Of a DNA stretch of 64,000 nucleotides, positions 58,482 through 64,000 are shown piece by piece (position 1 is the first letter of the stretch; the number at the start of each line of letters is the position of its first letter). The DNA lies in the NCBI GenBank assembly GCA_035048485.1, contig CM068586.1:47342287-47406286 (forward strand). The letters run 5' to 3'. Made by a program: the position numbers and the translations under genes. This DNA comes from Pteria penguin (lineage: Eukaryota > Mollusca > Bivalvia > Pterioida > Pteriidae). A model generated the notes under the pieces. The model did no database searches, was not told where the DNA came from, and worked only from the letters and a program-made list of their open reading frames with translations.

Positions 58482-58995
58482 CCAGTACTTGAATAGATAG
58501 TTAAAAAGAGCAGTAAAAATTATGGAAGATTTCAAAGGATGGTCAGCTGGAAAAAAAGGCAACTAAACAAGAGTATTTGAACTCTTTGATGTGTCAACCG
58601 TTTGTTAAGTGTAGACATCCTCTTGATGTTGTGATGGATTAAAAGAAAAGCTGTATGGCATTGACATCCTTTTGATGGTAACATTTGTACATCAAGCAGA
58701 GTTCTTGTAGTGTAATATCTTGTATTGTAATACATAGCTATGATGGACTATAGTTATTTTCACTACAGAACTATCTGCAGAGTTCTGTCTGTAAAACATC
58801 AACTTGCACCTTACTACCTGTAAAGATCCTTCTGTGCAAGATAGTGCTACCTGTAAAGAATTACCAATGTGCAACAGAATATCTTGTAGAGTGCGTTCAA
58901 ATTTTGTGAAAACAATGTAATAAACAATCTCAGTTTGCATATTAGTGTATGTATTTAACTGTTGATTCTAAATAAATTGGAGTCGGACATATTAA
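58482..58995 (+). other. RFC1: RFC1 3' untranslated region
   Basis: About 500 AT-rich bases lie between the stop and the second poly(A) signal, without an open frame or recognisable repeat. Short direct repeats (CTACCTGTAAAGA twice near 58814 and 58849) are the only structure noted. The end point is inferred from the poly(A) signals. Confidence 0.6.
58919..58976 (+). terminator. RFC1 poly(A) signals
   Basis: Two canonical AATAAA hexamers lie 52 bases apart, at 58919-58924 and 58971-58976, about 440-490 bases after the stop codon. Both are placed to direct 3'-end formation. T-rich DNA follows the second one (58998-59006), resembling a downstream element. Which signal is used cannot be told from sequence alone. 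Confidence 0.65.
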
Positions 58996-59234
58996 CTTTT
59001 TTGTTTTTGGATCCACAAATGTAAAACTAAAATTTAGCATACTACCCATTTTTATATGAAGTTAATGTCTGTAACTTTCACATGTTATATTTTTAAAATT
59101 GTTGATAGAAGTCATAGCATCTCTAAACATGAATTGTCATTCTACAGAACAGCTGTGATTGATCAAAGAGCACAATATCAATATCCATAATTGTTTTAAA
59201 TCAACTTTTTATGATAATGGTGACCCTCGGGAAT

Positions 59235-59430
59235 TACTTTATCCAACTGATATGGATTAAGTGTTTATCTGTGAATCTGAAGGTCCTGGGTTACTAGTTC
59301 TTTTGTTAGTACAGTAAAAACCAAGATGTCATGTCATGATAAGCGTTGGCATGTGAAAGATCTGCCATTGCTTCTTGTGGGCTTGCAGCATAAGTAATAC
59401 AAATATATGACTATCTTTAAGAACACAATA
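59235..59430 (+). mobile_element. Old SINE relic
   Basis: Diverged body phrases in order: AAGGTCCTGGGTTACTAGTT (B-box region), GTACAGTAAAAACCAAGATG, TGTCATGATAAGCGTTGGCA, TGAAAGATCTGCCATTGCTT. No tail or duplication preserved. Confidence 0.5.
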
Positions 59431-59606
59431 ATATACACAGAACAATGAGATGCCTCTGCCATCTAGGTGAAATAACTCAGGTGTTACATCACATAAATAC
59501 AATTTGTCCCTCTGTTACGTTTACATAATAAATTTACAGGTATTGTGTGTTGCTCGGGAGTATTTTGATACCCTTGCAAATTCAAATGGAGGAATTTTGA
59601 TGTTTA

Positions 59607-61353
59607 TAGCTCACCTAGACTAAAGGCTCAAGTGAGCTATAGTTACAGTGCCTCGTCGTCGTCTCTCTGTCGGTCCGTCATTAACTTTTTCACATTTTTG
59701 ACTTCTTCTCTTGAACTGCTTTGCATATTGGAATCAAACTTTGTATATATCATGTACTCAAGGTCCCCTACCAAAATTGTGTTCGGGATCCAGATTCCCT
59801 CAGGGATGTATCCAGGGCGGAGCCAAAAGTGCCCAAAATGGTACCCCTCTTCAAAAATCTTCTCCTCCAGAACCAGTACATAAATGGGGAAACTAATTGC
59901 ATTTCAACAATCGATAAAGATGCATTATCAAAAATTGTGTTCAGGGTTAAGATCTGTGAAATAGAAATTTTACAAGTTTTTGAGGTGTTTTTGGACTTAA
60001 TACTTTCAGTGCAGAAAAGTGTCATGTTTTTCAGTTAATTGATATTGATGATATCTTAATGACTATTTTGATCATAATTATTGTAAGGAATATTATTGTG
60101 AAAGAATTTTGTCAATATCTCAATTTTTGAATTTTTATGAATTTTTTAAGACTTCCAAAAAAAAAAAAAAAAGGGAAGGGGGGGGGGATGTTGGCCATTT
60201 TTCACATTTTCAAGTTTTTCTGCAAAACTGTCGGAAGGATTTTAATAAATCTTGGTAGAAATAAATCACTTATGTTCACCTTCAAATTCTGTTGTTTTCG
60301 TCCAGACCTCTTTACAGGTGGCACCACATAGTCAAAAGTAGGTCACAAAAGAGTACCCTCCTTTGACAATATTCTTCTTCATACTGGCTGTATACAGCTA
60401 GAAACAGAATGCATAGAAATGATCTAGAGGGATGAGTGAAGACGTATCGTCATTTTGGTTCCCTTCTAAAATCAAATTTTATAATTTTGTTTTTAGCTCA
60501 CCTGAGCCAAAGGCTCAATTGAGCTATTGTGATCAATCGCCGTCCGTCGTTTGTCATCCGTCATTAGCTTTTCTACATTTTCGATTTCTCCTCCAGAACT
60601 GCTGCACAGAATTTCACCAAAGCTCATAGGAAGTAAGTACTCAAGGTCCTCTACCAAGTTTGTGTTTTTCATGCTGATCCGTAATCCAAGATGGCTGCCA
60701 TTGGCTATGATTGGTTGACTTATTTTCAACTTTTTATCCAGAACGGCTCCACAGAATTTCACTAAATGTCATAGGAAGTAAGTACTCGAGGTCCCCTTCC
60801 AAGTTTCTGTTTTTAGTGCCGATCGGTAATCCAAGATGGCCACCATTGGCTCTAATTGGTTGACACATATTGGACTTCTTCTCCAGAAGCGCTGCATAGA
60901 ATTTCACCAAACCTCATAGGAAGTAAGTACTCCAGGTCCTCTACCAAGTTTGTGTTTTTCGTGCTGATCCATAATCCAAGATGGCCGCTATTGGCTCTGA
61001 TTGGTTGACACATTTTGGACTTTTTCAAAACGACTGCACAAAATAAAAAAAAGCAAAATTTTCTACTGAAATGAGCTGTCCTTTTATTGTAAATAAGCAA
61101 TTTGTGCTCAGGTGAGCGATATAGGCCCATTTGGGCCTCTTGTTTACATTTGTTTGGACTTGGTGATTTCAATGCAAAAAAGTGTCATATTTCCTAGTTA
61201 ATTGATGATGATGATTTCTTATGGTCTATTGTGATCATAATTATGGTAAGGAATGTTAATTTGCAAGAATTTTTTTCCAATATTTCAATTTTTGGATTTT
61301 CTATGAATTTTTTAAGACTTCCAAATGCGGGTGTATAGGGACAATTCTGCACA
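59607..61353 (+). mobile_element. Family A element (long subfamily), interrupted and 3' truncated
   Basis: 5' end TAGCTCACCTAGACTAAAGG, leader CTGTCGGTCCGTC, then the GGGATCCAGATTCCCTCAGG body up to 60493. The sequence resumes at 61145 (ACATTTGTTTGGACTTGGTG) and continues to GGGTGTATAGGGACAATTC at about 61353. The gap is a complete short-subfamily element. Confidence 0.75.
60494..61144 (+). mobile_element. Family A element (short subfamily) nested in another family A copy
   Basis: Complete: 5' TAGCTCACCTGAGCC, leader GCCGTCCGTCG, three to four 145-bp core units (CTGCACAGAATTTCACC at 60601, then about 60745, 60889 and 61031), 3' GCTCAGGTGAGCGATATAGG, hairpin GGCCCATTTGGGCC and CTTGTT. Comparison with uninterrupted copies (48250, 54690) places the insertion in a T run, as expected for Helentron-type insertion at TT. 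Confidence 0.8.
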
Positions 61354-61359
61354 ATTCTA

Positions 61360-61445
61360 GGCATCGAGCATGCGGAGCATGTTCGAGAGCCTATAGGGAT
61401 CATAAAAATTTTACCTCCTCGCCGCATTTCCTGGCCAAATCTCAT
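61360..61445. repeat. Repeat fragment shared with the 7.5 kb foldback element
   Basis: GATCATAAAAATTTTACCTC followed by a GC-containing CGCCGCATTT block matches 7516-7550 (GATCATAAAAATTTTACCTC, CACCGCC). Both lie next to AAAGTAGTACCTTCTTT-like DNA (AATAGTACTTTCTTT here). It may be an edge of the same Harbinger-like family. Confidence 0.5.
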
Positions 61446-61902
61446 TCGCGAAAGAAAATAGTACTTTCTTTTGAATGCTCATATTAGATTCTAGAAATGC
61501 AATTATACTTCCTGATTGTCTTCTATTGCCTTGAAACATTTATTCGTAGAAATGTTTAATATGCAATGTGACGTAAATGACATACGTAAACATTGTGATT
61601 CATGATTAAATTATGCGAAGTTATATACAAGATTTGATCTTAACCAAGGGTCAAATTCGACGTTTATGCTTTCGGATATCCTCGACCTTTTTCTTGTAAA
61701 AGGCGAGATTGTTTCGAATGTTGTTTATAAACTTAGATATTGGGGCATAAGGATACATGATGTCATGTTTTCATTAAAGATCGATTTTATGAACTGTGCG
61801 CGTAGTTATGAGTATGCAACTGTAGATACAGCAGTGAATTGAATTTTGAAAGTTTGAACTGCATTTGCATTATTTGTTGTTAATAAACCTCAATGGTATA
61901 TA

Positions 61903-61940
61903 CAGTCCACTCTCGTTACAACGTCACTCGAAATAACTGC
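61903..61940 (+). mobile_element. Possible left end of a pogo-like element
   Basis: CAGTCCACTCTCGTTACAAC after TA looks like a pogo/Tigger-type terminus. No matching right end was found within the window. Confidence 0.35.
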
Positions 61941-62005
61941 ATATTCCGAAATCGGCAGAAATCTGCCCGTAATAAAAGTACATGCTCTTATTTGTGTTCT
62001 TTATA

Positions 62006-62258
62006 CCGGTGTAACAGTTTCAAAGTTCCCACGTGCTGAAAGTTCCCTTTTGATGTTTTGCGCATGCGCGTATCGGTTGGAAACTTTCAGTCTGTGTTAT
62101 ATGCATGGTGAAAGAATAAAGATTAATTCTTATAATTGTACTGGATCTGACTGTTAGGATATAATTGTGATAAATTTGAGGGATTCTAATATTGACGCAT
62201 GCGTATGTGCGACAAAGGGAACTTTCAGCATGGGGGAACTTTGAAACCGTTACACCGG
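62006..62258. mobile_element. Palindromic MITE, about 48-bp arms
   Basis: CCGGTGTAACAGTTTCAAAG at 62006 is mirrored by CTTTGAAACCGTTACACCGG ending at 62258. The arms continue through GTTCCC and GCTGAAAGTTCCCTTT. The central part includes two GCATGCG palindromes. Non-coding, about 253 bp. Confidence 0.8.
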
Positions 62259-62861
62259 CATATTCGCCTTCTGGCATCGGCAGCACGGAACAAATGTACA
62301 TTTTCATACCAATTCAAATTCTATACACCGGCAGACTACCTTAACTGCCGATCTAGGAACTATCGACAAGGGATTTCACGGCTGACCGCACCAAATATCC
62401 GGCACGCAGTTTAGTCTGTTATTTGCTTTTTTACAACGCACATGCGTTTACCTGTACATATGGCCAAGGATGTATAGTTTAAGAACTAAACTATACTTCC
62501 CTGATATGGCTTCATTTGAAATAATAAAACACATGCAGGAACTGGAGTATGTTTATTCTACACTCAGTATTTCTACGTAAATATTTTATACATTACATAC
62601 ACTGTACACATAAATTAAACAGAACAGAATAGAGTTCGGTAATGACCGTAATTATAGTTGTCTCCAAGTTTATTAGTTGAAAAATTTTGATTTATATAAA
62701 TTTATACGAAATAGCAGCAATTCATATATATTAGCATTTTTAAACGGCAAAATTCAGAAATACAGACATGGTCGTTGTAACAAGAGTCACTGCACCAGAG
62801 TTGTTGATGTACTCTATAGACTTGGGATTCCAAATTTCAAGGACTTGGAAATGTTTACCAT

Positions 62862-63925
62862 GATACCCCCGCCAAGGAAGTTGGGGGGTGAGGTTCCTAT
62901 ATAGGAATCACGATGTCCGTCTGTCCGTGCGTCCCGATTCATGTCCGCTTGATAACTTATGTACCACAGGACTCAGGATAATCAAACTTGGTATGTGAAT
63001 GTCTCATGGGAACGGGATGTGTCATGTACCAAAATTTGGTCACAGTGACCTTGACCTTGGCTTAAGACCTCTTTGATAGTAAATCCTGGGCCACTTTGTG
63101 TCCGGAGCATAACTTTTTATTTGGTCAATAGATTTGGATAATATTTCACAGGATTGTTGCCCATGACCTAAGGATGTATCATGATCTAAACCCAAAGGTC
63201 AAAGGTCAAGGTCAATGTGGACTTGGTCGTAAAAGTCCTGTCCGGACCATATCTTTTTACTGGATGAATGGATTTAGTGTTGCCCTTTGCCTAAGGATGT
63301 GTCATGACCTTGACCCAAGGTCATAGGTCAAAGGTGAATGTTACTGTGGACTTTGTTGTGAAAATACTATCCGGGCCATATCTTTATATGGGGTTGATGG
63401 ATTTAGATAATATTTTGCAGGATTGTTGCCCATCGCCCAAGGGTGTGTCATGGCCTTGACCCAAGTTTAAAGGTCAAGATCAATGTGGACTTGGTTATTA
63501 AAATCGTGTCCGGTTCGTATCTTTTATTTGGTTAATAGATTTGGATAATATCTCGCAGGATTATTGCCCATGACCCAAGGGTGTGTCATGACGTTGACCG
63601 AAGGTCAGCAATCAAGGTCACGGTGTACTTGGTGTTAAAGATCCTGTCCAGGCAATATCTTGTTATTGGGTTAATAGATTTGGATAATATTTCACAAGAT
63701 TGTTGTCCATGACCTAAGGGTGTAGCATAGTTCAAGGTCGCTGTTTCTTTGGTGACTAAATTCTGATTGGATTTTGGCAAGACTAAATGTTCAGCTTCCT
63801 GAATGTTCAACTTTTTTGCCGCGTGGGGTATTTGTCCCGTTAGGACAGCTCAAGTGTTTAGCTTGCCAGGACAAATGTCCGGAGACCTACTATCATACCC
63901 TTGTTGTCACATGTATCCAGTCATA
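62862..63925 (+). mobile_element. Tandem-core element, family C
   Basis: The leader ATACCCCCGCCAAGGAAGTT then GGGGGGTGAGG and TATATAGGAATCAC matches the 23606 element, followed by GTCCGTCTGTCCGTGCGTCC. About five units of roughly 138 bp are marked by AGGATTGTTGCCCATGACC-type phrases (63149, 63284, 63419, 63558 and 63697). The 3' part has GGTATTTGTCCCGTTAGGAC, a hairpin GGACAAATGTCC (63869-63880) and CATACCCTTGTTG. Confidence 0.7.
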
Positions 63926-64000
63926 ATTAATTTAAAGAAATTAATCAACATAGTTGCTCATTGTCCTACTTGCACTTTAAACGGCTTGATAATCAATCCT

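Larger units (their letters stand above)
59000..64000. other. Intergenic region downstream of RFC1, repeats only
   Basis: I find no coding exon after the RFC1 poly(A) signals. The region holds a diverged SINE (59235-59430), nested family A elements, a palindromic MITE and a family C element. Confidence 0.55.

Noticed and set aside
58219..58500. 93-codon open frame ending in a Lys/Ala-rich stretch
   Set aside because: Its frame does not continue from RFC1 exon 16, its first half is AT-rich intron, and the alternative frame gives the expected RFC1 tail.
62677..62904. 75-codon open frame near the end of the window
   Set aside because: No recognisable motif, AT-rich codons, and its end runs into the leader of a family C repeat.

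Overview
This window is animal nuclear DNA, most likely from a mollusc and probably a bivalve. It is AT-rich, has GT-AG introns and long intronic repeats, and carries no bacterial gene organisation. The taxon call rests on repeat style: pearl-like/Helentron-like elements with about 145-bp tandem cores, and a tRNA-derived SINE with an AATC-type tail. It is an inference, not a proof.

The only cellular gene I can support is RFC1, the large subunit of the replication factor C clamp loader. It lies on the + strand. Seventeen coding exons (2261-58481) join without a frame break into 855 complete codons plus a stop. They cover the end of the N-terminal linker, the BRCT domain, the AAA+ ATPase with Walker A, Walker B and sensor motifs, the RFC1 C-terminal domain and a Lys/Gly/Ser tail. 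The N-terminus (roughly 290 residues by comparison with vertebrate RFC1) is not seen and probably lies upstream of the window. Poly(A) signals follow at 58919 and 58971.

Exons make up only 2.6 kb of the 56 kb span. The introns are crowded with mobile DNA. Introns 10 (13.7 kb) and 16 (12.5 kb) are the main traps. Recognisable types are: (a) Helentron/HINE- or pearl-like families with short subterminal inverted repeats, a 3' hairpin, a CTTGTT-like end and tandem cores; (b) hAT-like or other 8-bp-TSD DNA transposons, some with transposase remnants; (c) TA-flanked Tc1/mariner- or pogo-like non-autonomous elements; (d) a Harbinger-like foldback element; (e) tRNA-derived SINEs; (f) microsatellites and long G runs.

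Region by region: 1-2260 is upstream or intronic DNA with foldback repeats. 2261-20219 holds exons 1-10, with a foldback element, nested SINE/hAT insertions and two pearl-like elements. 20220-33875 is a giant nested transposon intron. 33876-45856 holds exons 11-16 with several tandem-core families. 45857-58373 is the last large repeat-filled intron. 58374-58995 is the final exon and 3' UTR. 59000-64000 is intergenic repeat DNA with no gene recognised.

The most interesting observations are: the strong orientation bias and shared end structure of many unrelated tandem-core families; a pearl-like element ending 14 bases before exon 10; a pair of 946-bp elements in opposite orientation, each nested in another transposon; and several insertions with exact target-site duplications that give a relative chronology.
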